A DNA stretch of 64,000 nt from Micromonospora_G sp044458865 (GTDB lineage Bacteria > Actinomycetota > Actinomycetes > Mycobacteriales > Micromonosporaceae), in contig NZ_JBITIH010000003.1 in NCBI RefSeq assembly GCF_044458865.1, positions 248,001-312,000 of the forward strand, given 5' to 3'. Made by a program: the position numbers and the translations under genes. Positions 33,417-42,977 of the stretch are shown here, in pieces. The first letter of the stretch is position 1, and each line of letters opens with the position of its first letter. The notes under the pieces were generated by a model. It had not been told where the DNA came from, did no database searches, and saw only the letters and a list, made by a program, of their open reading frames with translations.

Positions 33417-34657
33417 CCACGGTCCCCGCCGCTTCGGCCCGCGTACCCGAAAACAGCCGGGCCGGCAGCGCGGATGGACAGACCCACCCGATCCCGTTCC
33501 GCCAGATCCTGTTGAAAATCCACAGTCGGTGCAACCTCGCCTGCTCCTACTGCTACGTCTACGAACACGCCGACCAGAGCTGGCGGCAGCAACCCCGCAC
33601 CATGGCGCCGGACACCATCGACGCCGTCGCCGCCCGGATCGCCGAACACGCCCGACGCCACCGGCTCCCCGCGCTCCGGGTGATCCTGCACGGCGGCGAA
33701 CCGCTGCTCGCCGGAGCCGACGTCATCACCCACGCGGCCACCGCCATCCGATCCGCCGTCCCCGCCGACACCGACGTCGACCTGCGGCTCACCACCAACG
33801 GGACACTGATCGACGACACCTTCATCGCCCTGTTCCACCAACACCGGATCAGTGTCGGGGTCAGCATCGACGGCGGCCGGGTGGCGCAGGACCGGCACCG
33901 CCGGCTCCCGAACGGCCGGGGCAGCTACCGGCAGGTCAGCCAGGGCCTGCACCGGCTCGCCCAGCCCGCACACCGCGACGTCTACGCCGGTGTGCTCTGC
34001 ACCATCGACCTCGACAACGACCCGATCGAGGTCTACCAGGAACTGCTCCGGTTCGACCCACCGGAGATGGAACTGCTGCTCCCCCTCGGCAACTGGGACA
34101 CCCCACCGCCGGGACGCAGCACCAACCCGGACCAGACCCCGTACGCCGACTGGCTGATCCCGGTCTTCGACCGCTGGTTCTCCGCGCCACGACGGGAGAC
34201 CCGGGTCCGGCTCTTCGAATCGATCATCCGACTGCTGCTCGGTGGCACCAGTCGCACCGAGGCCGTCGGCCTGGCCCCGGTCGACCTGCTGACCGTGGAG
34301 ACCGACGGCAGCATCGAACAGACCGACGCGCTCAAGACAAGCGGCCCGGGAATGGCCGCCACCGGTCTCGACGTCCGGCACCACCCCTTCGACGATGCCC
34401 TCGAACATCCCGGCGTACGGGCCCGGCACGGCGGGCTCGGCGCCCTCTCGACCACCTGTCAGCGCTGCCCCGTCGTCACCACCTGCGGCGGCGGCCTGTA
34501 CGCACACCGCTTCCGCAACGACACCGGCTTCGTCAACCCGTCGGTCTACTGCCCGGACCTCTACCGGCTGGTCAGTCACATCCGGAACCGGCTCCTCGAC
34601 GAGCTGCCCCACCAGTTCCGGACCGCACCCGGACTGGTTCGGAGCGCGGTCCGGTGA
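33413..34657 (+). CDS. fxsB: FxsB radical SAM/SPASM peptide-modifying enzyme
   Basis: A 414-residue radical SAM enzyme. The [4Fe-4S] motif is Cys40-x3-Cys44-x2-Cys47 (SRCNLACSYCY), the SAM-binding GGE is at 94-96 (HGGEPLL), and a C-terminal SPASM/twitch domain has Cys349, Cys352, Cys358 and Cys380. Family members install C-C crosslinks in precursor peptides such as FxsA. The start GTG overlaps the fxsA stop by 4 bases, and the next gene again overlaps by 4 bases, so substrate, enzyme and HEXXH protein are co-translated. Confidence 0.93.
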   Translation: MTTVPAASARVPENSRAGSADGQTHPIPFRQILLKIHSRCNLACSYCYVYEHADQSWRQQPRTMAPDTIDAVAARIAEHARRHRLPALRVILHGGEPLLAGADVITHAATAIRSAVPADTDVDLRLTTNGTLIDDTFIALFHQHRISVGVSIDGGRVAQDRHRRLPNGRGSYRQVSQGLHRLAQPAHRDVYAGVLCTIDLDNDPIEVYQELLRFDPPEMELLLPLGNWDTPPPGRSTNPDQTPYADWLIPVFDRWFSAPRRETRVRLFESIIRLLLGGTSRTEAVGLAPVDLLTVETDGSIEQTDALKTSGPGMAATGLDVRHHPFDDALEHPGVRARHGGLGALSTTCQRCPVVTTCGGGLYAHRFRNDTGFVNPSVYCPDLYRLVSHIRNRLLDELPHQFRTAPGLVRSAVR

Positions 34658-36633
34658 ACGGCACCGGGCCAGCCAGCACCATCGCCCCGCCACCGGCGTT
34701 CCGGCTGGACCGGGCACAGCTCGACGAACTCGCCGCCGGATACGGCAACCAGGACGCGATCCGTACCCTCACCTCGGCCCAGCTCAGCCGACGACTGTTA
34801 CTGGTGCGGGCTGTCGCCGACCGGGCCGGGGACCGCCCGTTGCGGACAGCGGCCGGGGACCGCCCATCGCGGACAGCGGCCGGGGACCGCTCGTTACGGG
34901 CAGCCGCCGGGCTGGACGACGCGTTGCGGCTGTTCACGGCTGCCCGCCGGCACGACAGCGCGGCTGCCGACATCGTCACCCAGCATCCGTACGTGGCCGC
35001 CTGGGCGCACCGGTGCCTGCGGCTGCTCGCCGGCGACACCCCCGTCGACCAGCTCCGCGCCGACCTCGGTCACCTGCACACGATCGCCGTCGCGGCAGCG
35101 GCCCGCGCCGGTCTCGACTTCACACTGGACGTACCGGCCCGGGACTCCACCATCGGGCTGCCCACCCTCGGCACCGCCCACGGACTCGGCGAGGGTCCGG
35201 TACGGGTGACCGGCCACGCCAACGGCGAGCTCGTCCTCGACAGCAGAGGCGCCCGCGGCAACCGGGTCCGAATCCCGATCCCGATCCGGTCGACCACGGT
35301 CGCCGGTGCCGACCCGGCCCAGCCGTGCCCCGGTGCAGCCGCCCCGATCGGGGCGGACCGGCCGGGCTGGGCGGCCCGCCGCGAGATCGTCCTGGACCCG
35401 GAGTTCACCCTCGCGATCGAGGACACCGACGCCTACCGCGACTGCTACCCGTGGCGCCCGACCCGGCGACTCGACGAACCGGAGGCGGCGGCCCTGGCCG
35501 ACCTGCTCCGGCACGCGTGGCAGATCGTCTGCCAGGACCATCCCCGGCACGCCGAGGCGATGCGGATCGGACTCCGTTCGATCGTGCCGGTACGCGGCCC
35601 CGCCCCCGGGCAGACCGTCAGCGCCGCCTCCCGCTGGGCGTACGGCTCGGTGGCCGTCTCCGTACCCGACGACCCGGCGACGCTGGCGCTCCTGCTGGTG
35701 CACGAGTTCCAGCACATGAAGCTCGGCGCCCTGCTCGACCTCGTACCGCTGCACCGGACCGACGGGACAGCCCGCCACTTCGCGCCCTGGCGGGCCGATC
35801 CGCGCCCGGTCGGCGCGCTGCTACAGGGCGCGTACGCACACCTCGGCGTCGCCGACTTCTGGCGGCGGCAACGGCGGCGGAGCACCGGGCCGGCGGCCCG
35901 GCTCGCCGAGTTCGAGTTCGGCTACTGGCTCAGCCAGACCCGGCGGGCCACCCGGAGTCTCGCCGAATCCGGCGAGCTGACCGACGAGGGCCGTACGTTC
36001 GTCGACGGGATGGCCGACACCCTGCGGGACTTCGCGGCCGATCCCGGTCCGGCCGACATCACGGCCGGCGTGCACGAACTCGTCGACGCCGCGTCGGTGC
36101 GGTGGCGGCTGGTCAACCTGCGCCCACCCGCCGCGGAACTCGACCGGCTGCGCCGTCGGTGGGTGGCCGGCGACGGACCGGTGGTGCCGAACGCACCGGC
36201 CGAGCTGACCGACGCCCCGGCCCCGGCCGGCCCGGCCCGACTGACGGCGCTCGCCGGACAGCTCCGGGACCGGCTCCTCCGCCTCCCCGCCCTGCACGGT
36301 CCCGATCCCGGCGGCGCGGCACCCGGCGGGATCGGTCCCGACGACACCGGTGCGGGCATGGCGGAACCCGGCGGCACCGCACCGGAGCGGGCCTACCTCG
36401 CCGGCGACTTCGCCCACGCGGTCAGCGGCTACACCAGCCGGATCGCGCACAACCCCGCCGACGACGACGCCTGGGTCGGGCTCGCCCTCGCGATGACCGC
36501 CGCCAACGATCCGGGTGCGACGATCATGGCCACGAAACCGGAGACGGTACGGGCGCTGCACACCACCCTGCCCGGCTCGCCCGGACCGGCCCGGCTCGCC
36601 AGTTGGCTCGCCGGGCCGGCTGAAACCGTCTGA
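34654..36633 (+). CDS. HEXXH motif protein of the FxSxx-COOH system
   Basis: A 659-residue protein starting at a GTG that overlaps the fxsB stop (GTGA). A zinc-metallopeptidase signature H350-E-F-Q-H354 lies in LLLVHEFQHMKLGAL. HEXXH-motif proteins are regular partners of FxsB and may process or release the modified peptide (inference). The N-terminal part (about 55-85) contains three 9-residue repeats (AGDRPLRTA-like). After about residue 545 the chain is proline/glycine-rich. It is convergent with fxsT, 8 bp between stops. Confidence 0.85.
   Translation: MNGTGPASTIAPPPAFRLDRAQLDELAAGYGNQDAIRTLTSAQLSRRLLLVRAVADRAGDRPLRTAAGDRPSRTAAGDRSLRAAAGLDDALRLFTAARRHDSAAADIVTQHPYVAAWAHRCLRLLAGDTPVDQLRADLGHLHTIAVAAAARAGLDFTLDVPARDSTIGLPTLGTAHGLGEGPVRVTGHANGELVLDSRGARGNRVRIPIPIRSTTVAGADPAQPCPGAAAPIGADRPGWAARREIVLDPEFTLAIEDTDAYRDCYPWRPTRRLDEPEAAALADLLRHAWQIVCQDHPRHAEAMRIGLRSIVPVRGPAPGQTVSAASRWAYGSVAVSVPDDPATLALLLVHEFQHMKLGALLDLVPLHRTDGTARHFAPWRADPRPVGALLQGAYAHLGVADFWRRQRRRSTGPAARLAEFEFGYWLSQTRRATRSLAESGELTDEGRTFVDGMADTLRDFAADPGPADITAGVHELVDAASVRWRLVNLRPPAAELDRLRRRWVAGDGPVVPNAPAELTDAPAPAGPARLTALAGQLRDRLLRLPALHGPDPGGAAPGGIGPDDTGAGMAEPGGTAPERAYLAGDFAHAVSGYTSRIAHNPADDDAWVGLALAMTAANDPGATIMATKPETVRALHTTLPGSPGPARLASWLAGPAETV
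34825..34905 (+). repeat. 27-nt tandem repeat, three units, in frame in the HEXXH gene
   Basis: Units 34825-34851, 34852-34878 and 34879-34905, beginning GCCGGGGACCGC. They encode nine-residue repeats and are likely variable in length between strains. Confidence 0.85.
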
Positions 36634-36641
36634 GCGGGTTC

Positions 36642-39600
36642 CTACGTCGGCGGAAGCTCGATGTCGCAGTCGAGCCGTCGGCCGTCGAGCACGGCGACCG
36701 TGTTCGGATGGCCGTCGCCCAACGTACGGCGGCTGCGCTTGACGATCTGCCCCTGGAGCACCACCGACGCCTCCGGGTCACCGTCGTTACGCAGGCTGAC
36801 CGCGTAGTTGCCGCCGGCTGCCAGGGTGTCCGGATGGTCCTCGCCCCAGGCTCGGCGCATCCCGCCGTAGTTCGCCTCGTCGAGCCGGCGCGCCTCGGCC
36901 CGGTGACCCAGCGCGTACGTGTTGTTCGCCAGATTGACCACGGCGGAGAGCGTGTACGGGTGCCCCTCGCCGAGCATCTCGCGGAACCGGTGGTAGGTCT
37001 GCTCCCCGATGGCGTGCGCCCGCTCGTGGTCGCCGACCTTGCGCAGGAAGATGGTCAGGTTGTTGGCACAGGCCAGGGTGAACGGGTGCCGGTCGCCGAG
37101 GGCCCGCTGGTATCGGGCGTAGACGTCCTCCGCGTGCCGGCAGGCCCCGGTGTGGTCACCGAGGGCGGAGATGTCACAGGCCAGGTTGATTTCGCAGGCC
37201 AGGGTGTCCGGGTGGAACGGCCCGTGCAACCGCTGGTAGTGCGCGAGCGTCTCCGCGCTGAGCAACCGGGCGCGCTCGAACTCCCCGAGCTTGCGGAGCG
37301 TCACCGCGAGGTTCTTCGCCGCCCGCAACGTTTCCGGATTGTCCACCGTCAACACGTCGGTGTAGACCCGTACCGTCTCTTCCAGCAGTTGGAAGGAACG
37401 CCGGAAGTCACCCGCGTCGCGCAGGTCACGGCCGTAGTTGCTGGCCGAGAAGAGGGTGTACGGGTGCCGTTCGCCGAGCACCCGGCGGCGCCGGTTGTAG
37501 TTGTCCTCGTCCAGCAGCCGAGCCGGTTCGAACTCGCCGACGAAGCGGAGTGAGACGGCAAGGTTGTTCGCCGCCATCAGGGTTCGCGGGTTGTCCTCCC
37601 CGTACGCCTCCCGCCACCGGCTGAAGGTCTGCTCGTCCAACTCCCGGGCCTGGCTGTAGTCGCCCTTGGCCCGCAGGTCGGCGGCGAGCCCACCGGCCGC
37701 GACCAGGGTGTACGCGTCGTCCGCCCCGACGGTTCGGTTGAGCCGGTCGAGGACGTCCCGGTTGACCTCGAACGCCTCCTCGTAACGGGCCTCCGAGCGC
37801 AACGAGTTGCCGACGTTCGCCCGCACCATCAGGGTGACCGGGTCGTCCGCGCCGAACGGCTCGTCCCACGCCTCGACGGCAAGCTCGGCGAGTTCCTGAC
37901 ACCCGGTGAAGTCGCTCATCTTCCATAGGTAGCGGACCATGTCGGAGACGAGCTGCCGCACCTCCGGGTCGGTCGAGGAAACCGCCCGGCAGGGCCCGAT
38001 GTGTGGACGTAGTTCGCCGTACGTCCGCCACCTGGTCGGGTCGTCGGTGTCGCCGGGATTGACCGCGGCGAGCACGGTGTGCACGGTGGACCGATTCGCC
38101 GTCAGCGCGTCGGCACCCATGTCGTCCCGGATGACCTGCTGCACCAGCCGGTGCATCTGGATGCTGCTACGACCGGAGTCGATGCTGGCCAGGGCGTACC
38201 GGCCGACCTCGCGGATCAGCCGGCCGTGTCGCATCGGGTCACGCAGCCGCTGGTCGAACGGAAGCAGTTGCTCCACGAAACGCTGGGTGGAGAGCAGCCA
38301 GGTGGGGATCGGCTCGGGGCCGAGCAGCGCACAGAGTTCCAACAACCGGGCCGCGGCCGGGTTGTCCTCCCGCAGCCGGCGCAGCGACAGCAGCCAGGTC
38401 GCGGTGACGCTGCGGGGGTAGCCCGGCGGCAGGTTCTCCTCCAGCACCTCGGAGAGCTGCTGGGTGCGGAGCGCCTCCAGGTACCGGTCGACCGGCATCG
38501 CGGTCGCGGCGAGCCAGGCCGCCGCCTGCTCGATCGCGAGCGGCAGGTCACCGAGGCTCTCCGCGACCAGCGCCGCGTCCGCCTCGCTCAGGTCCTTCAC
38601 CCGGCGGCAGAGGTAGGAGACACTCTCCTCCCGGTTGAAGACACCGACCTCGACCCCGGCCACCTGCCGGGTCCATGCCTGGTTGCGGGAGGTGATCAGG
38701 ACATGACCGGTGCCCTGGGGCAGAAGGTCACGCAGTTCCTCCGGATCGTCGGCATTGTCGAGGATCAGCAACCAACGGTTGGACGGTACGCCGCGACGCA
38801 ACGCGTCCAGGACGGCGTCGACCTTCTGCCGGACGCTGTCGCCGGCTGGCAGGTGCAGTTCGGTGGCGAGTTCCGCGAGCGAGGAGCGGACCAGGCTGAC
38901 CTGTTCCGCCGAGATCCACCAGACCAGGTCGTAGTTGGCGGCGAAGCGGTGGGCGTACTCCAGGGCGATCTGGGTCTTGCCCACCCCGCCGAGCCCGAAG
39001 AGGGTCTGGTGCACGACCGCCGTCACGCTGCCGGCGAGCCGGTCGCGCAGTTCGTCCAGCGCCACCGCCCGACCAGTGAAGACCGCGTTGCGCTGCGGCA
39101 CGTTCCAGTACTGCGGCGGGGTGGCGGGAAACCGTGGTCGGGGCCGGTTCGGGTCGACGGTCGCCGGTCCGCGTACGGAGGGGCTCTGGTTCAACGCGGC
39201 GAGCAGCGCCTCCCGCGCCCGCTCCTCGGTCAGGTTGCCCAGGTCGAGCGGGACCCGCTCGGTGAACGGCTCGGGCAGCCGGATCCCGTCGAGCCGGATC
39301 GGTATGAGCAGCGCGGGGCCACCGGAGATGGTGTCCCGGGCGACGATGGTCTTCCAGGTGCCGGCCGCGTTGGCCGACTTCACGTACTCCTGGGAGAGGA
39401 GCACCATCGCCCAGCTCGACGGGGCCAACCGGCCCTCGATCCGCTGTGCCGACGAGCGTTCACCGGCGGCGTCGACCTCCTGGAGCACGGTGGTCAGGTT
39501 GACGTCGGACAGTTCCGCCGCCACCCACTCCGCCCACATCCGGTCGACCGAGGCGTAGCTGACCAGGACCTCGGTCGGCATCAGCCGGCGGGGACGCTCG

Positions 39601-40580
39601 AACCGGCGCAGCAGGTGCCGACGTTCCTTCTCCTCGAAGGGTGGCCGCAGTTCTGCCGCCGCACCGTCGGTCAGCACACTGGTCATCCGCTCGAACGCCG
39701 ACAGCAGCGTGTTCTCCTGCCGGGAGCGGTCACCGAAGGGGGCCAGGATCTCCTCGTACGCGTAGAACGGCTTGTAGGGGATCTCCACGTTGCCCCAGTA
39801 CTCGTCCGCCTGGGCCTGGCTCAGCTCGGACAGGAACTGGGCGAACGTCGCCCGCGCGTGGTCCCGACCGGCTTCGAGCTTTTCCTGCTCGCCGTCCTCC
39901 ACCTTCATCGGCACCGGGAAGATCCGGACCGAGGGACGCTGGTTGCGGATCGACTTGGCGACCGCCGCCGCGCCGTCGATGCTCTGGGTGCTCAACGTGA
40001 AGCAGTCGACCACCACGTCCGGCATCCGCACGGTGCAGATGCCGGCGATGTCACTCAGCCCGGTGCGCGAGTCGATGAGCACGTAGTCGTACTCGCGGCG
40101 CATGTTCTCCCGGAGCGCGTTCAGGAACACCCCGCCCCGGATCTTGTCGTAGAAGCTGGGCCAGTCGAAGGTGCTGACCACGGTCGAGTACGACGGCACC
40201 TGACGACCGGCGGGAAGAAAGTCGATCCGCCCGGCGTCGGGAAAGGGCCACTCCACCGCCACCGCGTAGCGCTGCACGTCGGCGTAGCGGTCGAGCCAGT
40301 TCTGGTCCTGCGGGTCGGCGCCCCGTTCCATGGTCGCCGCCGCGAAGTCCCGGATCATGTCGATGACGCCGTCCGAATACTGGAGCCGCTTGTCCACGAG
40401 GAGCGGATGCAGGTAGAGATGCAGCCCGGGGGACTCCAGATCCCAGTCGACCACCAGTACACGGAACCCGTTGCTGGCCATGATCCAAGCCGTGTTGGCC
40501 ACGGCCATCGTGCGACCCGTGCCGCCCTTGTAGGAGTAGAAGGTGATGATCTGGCCCGGTGTCGCGCGCTCGTCGGCCAT
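36642..40580 (-). CDS. fxsT: FxsT: ParA/MinD-TIR-NB-ARC-TPR protein of the FxSxx-COOH system
   Basis: A 1312-residue multidomain protein. A ParA/MinD-type ATPase covers about 10-300 (deviant Walker A KGGTGRT at 18-24, VVDWDLESPGL at 43-53). A TIR domain covers about 335-470 (EVLVSYASVDRMWAEWVAAE). An NB-ARC/STAND ATPase starts about 500 (Walker A GLGGVGKTQ at 529-537, Walker B LLILDNADD). From about 880 it consists of tetratricopeptide repeats of the A..LGERHPYTL..A.NL type. This architecture is annotated as the FxSxx-COOH system TPR protein and resembles STAND immune receptors. GGAGAACC precedes the ATG. fxsC lies 27 bp upstream, so the two form an operon. Confidence 0.92.
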   Translation of the reverse strand: MADERATPGQIITFYSYKGGTGRTMAVANTAWIMASNGFRVLVVDWDLESPGLHLYLHPLLVDKRLQYSDGVIDMIRDFAAATMERGADPQDQNWLDRYADVQRYAVAVEWPFPDAGRIDFLPAGRQVPSYSTVVSTFDWPSFYDKIRGGVFLNALRENMRREYDYVLIDSRTGLSDIAGICTVRMPDVVVDCFTLSTQSIDGAAAVAKSIRNQRPSVRIFPVPMKVEDGEQEKLEAGRDHARATFAQFLSELSQAQADEYWGNVEIPYKPFYAYEEILAPFGDRSRQENTLLSAFERMTSVLTDGAAAELRPPFEEKERRHLLRRFERPRRLMPTEVLVSYASVDRMWAEWVAAELSDVNLTTVLQEVDAAGERSSAQRIEGRLAPSSWAMVLLSQEYVKSANAAGTWKTIVARDTISGGPALLIPIRLDGIRLPEPFTERVPLDLGNLTEERAREALLAALNQSPSVRGPATVDPNRPRPRFPATPPQYWNVPQRNAVFTGRAVALDELRDRLAGSVTAVVHQTLFGLGGVGKTQIALEYAHRFAANYDLVWWISAEQVSLVRSSLAELATELHLPAGDSVRQKVDAVLDALRRGVPSNRWLLILDNADDPEELRDLLPQGTGHVLITSRNQAWTRQVAGVEVGVFNREESVSYLCRRVKDLSEADAALVAESLGDLPLAIEQAAAWLAATAMPVDRYLEALRTQQLSEVLEENLPPGYPRSVTATWLLSLRRLREDNPAAARLLELCALLGPEPIPTWLLSTQRFVEQLLPFDQRLRDPMRHGRLIREVGRYALASIDSGRSSIQMHRLVQQVIRDDMGADALTANRSTVHTVLAAVNPGDTDDPTRWRTYGELRPHIGPCRAVSSTDPEVRQLVSDMVRYLWKMSDFTGCQELAELAVEAWDEPFGADDPVTLMVRANVGNSLRSEARYEEAFEVNRDVLDRLNRTVGADDAYTLVAAGGLAADLRAKGDYSQARELDEQTFSRWREAYGEDNPRTLMAANNLAVSLRFVGEFEPARLLDEDNYNRRRRVLGERHPYTLFSASNYGRDLRDAGDFRRSFQLLEETVRVYTDVLTVDNPETLRAAKNLAVTLRKLGEFERARLLSAETLAHYQRLHGPFHPDTLACEINLACDISALGDHTGACRHAEDVYARYQRALGDRHPFTLACANNLTIFLRKVGDHERAHAIGEQTYHRFREMLGEGHPYTLSAVVNLANNTYALGHRAEARRLDEANYGGMRRAWGEDHPDTLAAGGNYAVSLRNDGDPEASVVLQGQIVKRSRRTLGDGHPNTVAVLDGRRLDCDIELPPT

Positions 40581-40607
40581 GTCGGGTTCTCCTTGTTGCG
40601 CGGCCCG

Positions 40608-41855
40608 TCAGGGGCCTTCCAGGATCGGACGCTCGCCAGGCAGCTCACCCGTTGGCAGCCGGCGAGCACGGCCCCTCCGGTAGATCCGGTTCTGCGCCTC
40701 CTCAAGGACGTTCTGCAGGTCGACGTCGAAGTCGCCGTGGGTCTGGATGCGCGGCCGGAACATGGTGTCGCCGCGGATGTTGTTGTTCGCCAACGCCACC
40801 AGCAGCTCCTCGACCAGCTCCGACCCGTGCTCGTCGGTCTGCGGGTCGCCACTGGAGACCGGGATGAGCACCCCGGTGGTCGGCTCGTTGCGCTGGTCGT
40901 ACGAGCGCAGCACCTCGCGCTGTTCGGCCAGCCGGGCGACCCAGGCGTCGACGAGCAGGACCACGACCTGGTTGTTCTGGTTCGCCCGGTCGATCCGCTC
41001 GGACAGGTCCTCCAGGCTGGCGATCTCGGAGTCGAACCGGTGCCGTTCGGCGATCGAGCGGGCGTACAGGGCGAGCGGATCCTCCAGACTCGGCCGGTAC
41101 GGAGCCCAGTCGTCGAAACTGTCCCCGTAGAAGTCGCCGTTGCGGCGCAGGACCGCCACCTCGGTACGGGTCGGCGCGGCGACCACGAAGTGCACGTACC
41201 GGGAGCTGGCGGTGGAGGCGTCGACCTCCCGCGGGGTGGCGACCGGCACGGCGAAGGCACTGGTGATCTCGTCGAAGTTGGTCATCGGCGCCGGCGTGGG
41301 CAGGCGGTAACCCTTGGCGGTCGCCACGATCTTCTCGGCCAGGCTGGAGACGAGCCGCAGCAGCGGGCCCCGCCGGTTGAGCCGGACCAGTTGGCGCAGC
41401 CCCTGCTGCCGGTAGGCGTCGCCCAACGACTCGGTGTGGTACTGGAGTCGCGACGCCAGCTCCGGCATGTCGGCCATCGGTGTCCAGACCAACGGCATCA
41501 GGGCCGGTGCCCGTACGCCGGTCTCGCGTTCGTGGTCGGCGAGCCTGGAGGCGAAGACCTGCCACTCCCGCCCGCAGGCGGGGCGACGGAAGTAACCCGG
41601 CGAGCAGAGCGAAATGAATACCCGACAGGTGGAAAGCGCGTTGATCAATTCAGGCGACCAGGAGGCACCGAGCGGAATGCCCCGGACGTCCAGGAAGCCA
41701 ACCTCGTAATCCGGTTGATCACCGGTCAGGTTGCGAACCTCCTTGGAGAGTTCGTCGAAGAACTTCTTGACATAGACATCGTCATCCCCCCGCGCGTAGC
41801 TCAGGAAGAAATACAACAGGACCTCCCCGGCTTCAGGGACCGGCCTCATGGCCAC
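40608..41855 (-). CDS. fxsC: FxsC: TIR-like protein of the FxSxx-COOH system
   Basis: A 415-residue protein. Residues 12-190 form a TIR-like domain (LLYFFLSYARGDDDVYVKKF; RGIPLGASWSPELINALSTC; VFISLCSPGYFRRPACGREW). The rest (about 220-400) is a second alpha/beta region with VHFVVAAPTRTEVA and RANQNNQVVVLLVDAWV. FxsC is a standard, function-unknown member of FxsA/FxsB clusters. A TATACT -10-like box lies at 41945-41950, 90 bp upstream of the ATG. It is the first gene of the fxsC-fxsT operon. Confidence 0.9.
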   Translation of the reverse strand: MAMRPVPEAGEVLLYFFLSYARGDDDVYVKKFFDELSKEVRNLTGDQPDYEVGFLDVRGIPLGASWSPELINALSTCRVFISLCSPGYFRRPACGREWQVFASRLADHERETGVRAPALMPLVWTPMADMPELASRLQYHTESLGDAYRQQGLRQLVRLNRRGPLLRLVSSLAEKIVATAKGYRLPTPAPMTNFDEITSAFAVPVATPREVDASTASSRYVHFVVAAPTRTEVAVLRRNGDFYGDSFDDWAPYRPSLEDPLALYARSIAERHRFDSEIASLEDLSERIDRANQNNQVVVLLVDAWVARLAEQREVLRSYDQRNEPTTGVLIPVSSGDPQTDEHGSELVEELLVALANNNIRGDTMFRPRIQTHGDFDVDLQNVLEEAQNRIYRRGRARRLPTGELPGERPILEGP

Positions 41856-42180
41856 CTGGGCGCCCTGGGGACAACGCTGGCACGGGCGTCGCAGCGCGGA
41901 TATTCGAGAGGTCCCTATCGGCGACGTTGTCGCCTGGGTTCCACAGTATAGGTAGCCCGCTCCACCGGAAAAGACCTCGTACGCTGGGATTCAAAACGAA
42001 TCATCGTCCACAATCGGACCGATGTTCCGAAACTCTTCCTTGATCTTCGTGGCGTGCGTCAGGTGACGACAAAACACTTGACGAACCGCCGCTCCGTGCT
42101 CCACGACCGACCCCGGAACGCACTCGCATCGCGGTGATCCGGTTGGATACAGTCCCACGCGGACCGACGAGGGGGGAAGC
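41856..42180. promoter_or_regulatory. Divergent promoter region between fxsC and the HAD gene
   Basis: 325 bp, no gene. A minus-strand TATACT at 41945-41950 is a good -10 candidate for fxsC. On the plus strand TTGACG near 42074 and GGATACAGT near 42145 are weaker candidates for the HAD gene, which has GAGGGGGGAAG just before its GTG. Confidence 0.4.
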
Positions 42181-42897
42181 GTGGAACGTACCGGGGTGTT
42201 CGGCGGACAACGTGCCGGACAGGTGCTCATCTTCGACGCAGACGACACGCTCTGGGAGAACAACATCCTGTTCGAGCGGGTGATCGACGACTTCCTCGAA
42301 TGGGTGGCCCACCCGACCCTGGACCGTACCGAGATCCGCGCGATCCTCGACGACATCGAACGGGCGAACGTGGTCACCCACGGGTACGGCAGCGCGATCT
42401 TCCTGCACAGTCTCGCGGAATGCCTGTCCCGGCTCCGTGAACGACCGGCCACCGAGGCGGAGCGGCGGCGGATCGAGGAACTGGCGGTGGCGCTGGTGGA
42501 ACGTCGGGTGGAACTCGTGCCCGGGGTCTCCGACACCCTCGCCGAACTGGGCCGGCGGCACCGCCTGTTGCTGCTCACCAAGGGCGACACCGAGGAACAG
42601 CAGCGCAAGATCGACGCCTCTGGACTGGGGCACCACTTCCGTGGCACGCACATCGTGGCGGAGAAGAACGTCGAGGTCTACCGGCGGCTGGCGATCGAAC
42701 AGCGGCTGGAGCCGGCCGACACCTGGATGATCGGCAACTCCCCCAAGTCCGACATCCTCCCCGCCCGGGCGGCGGGCCTGAACGCGGTCTACATCCCGGA
42801 CCCGCACCCGTGGGCACTGGAGCACGCCGAGATCGACCCCGACGACGAGCGGGTGCTGACCCTCACCAGCTTCCCCGACCTGCTGCACCACTTCTGA
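42181..42897 (+). CDS. HAD-superfamily hydrolase
   Basis: A 238-residue phosphatase-like protein. HAD motif I is LIFDADDTLWENN (nucleophile Asp19, acid Asp21), motif II LLLLTKGD (about 118-125), a conserved lysine in VAEKNVEVYRR (motif III), and motif IV around MIGNSPKSDILPARAAGLNA. Substrate unknown; the DxDDT variant with a long helical cap suggests a small phosphorylated metabolite. A palindrome (copy B) lies just after the stop and separates it from the convergent GDPD gene. Confidence 0.88.
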   Translation: MERTGVFGGQRAGQVLIFDADDTLWENNILFERVIDDFLEWVAHPTLDRTEIRAILDDIERANVVTHGYGSAIFLHSLAECLSRLRERPATEAERRRIEELAVALVERRVELVPGVSDTLAELGRRHRLLLLTKGDTEEQQRKIDASGLGHHFRGTHIVAEKNVEVYRRLAIEQRLEPADTWMIGNSPKSDILPARAAGLNAVYIPDPHPWALEHAEIDPDDERVLTLTSFPDLLHHF

Positions 42898-42918
42898 CCC
42901 GGCCCCGTACACCGCGCC

Positions 42919-42977
42919 CGTGTAAGGAGGGGCCCCTTGTTAACGCTATGCGTTAACAAGGGGCCCCTCCTTACACG
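42919..42977. repeat. Dispersed palindrome, copy B
   Basis: Perfect 27-bp arms (42919-42945 and 42951-42977) with loop CTATG; inner arm TTGTTAACG. It lies between convergent stops at 42897 and 42978, so it probably terminates both genes. Confidence 0.92.

Noticed and set aside
38079..41951. Plus-strand open frame of almost 1300 codons across fxsT and fxsC
   Set aside because: Antisense shadow; the minus strand carries clear ParA, TIR, NB-ARC and TPR motifs.
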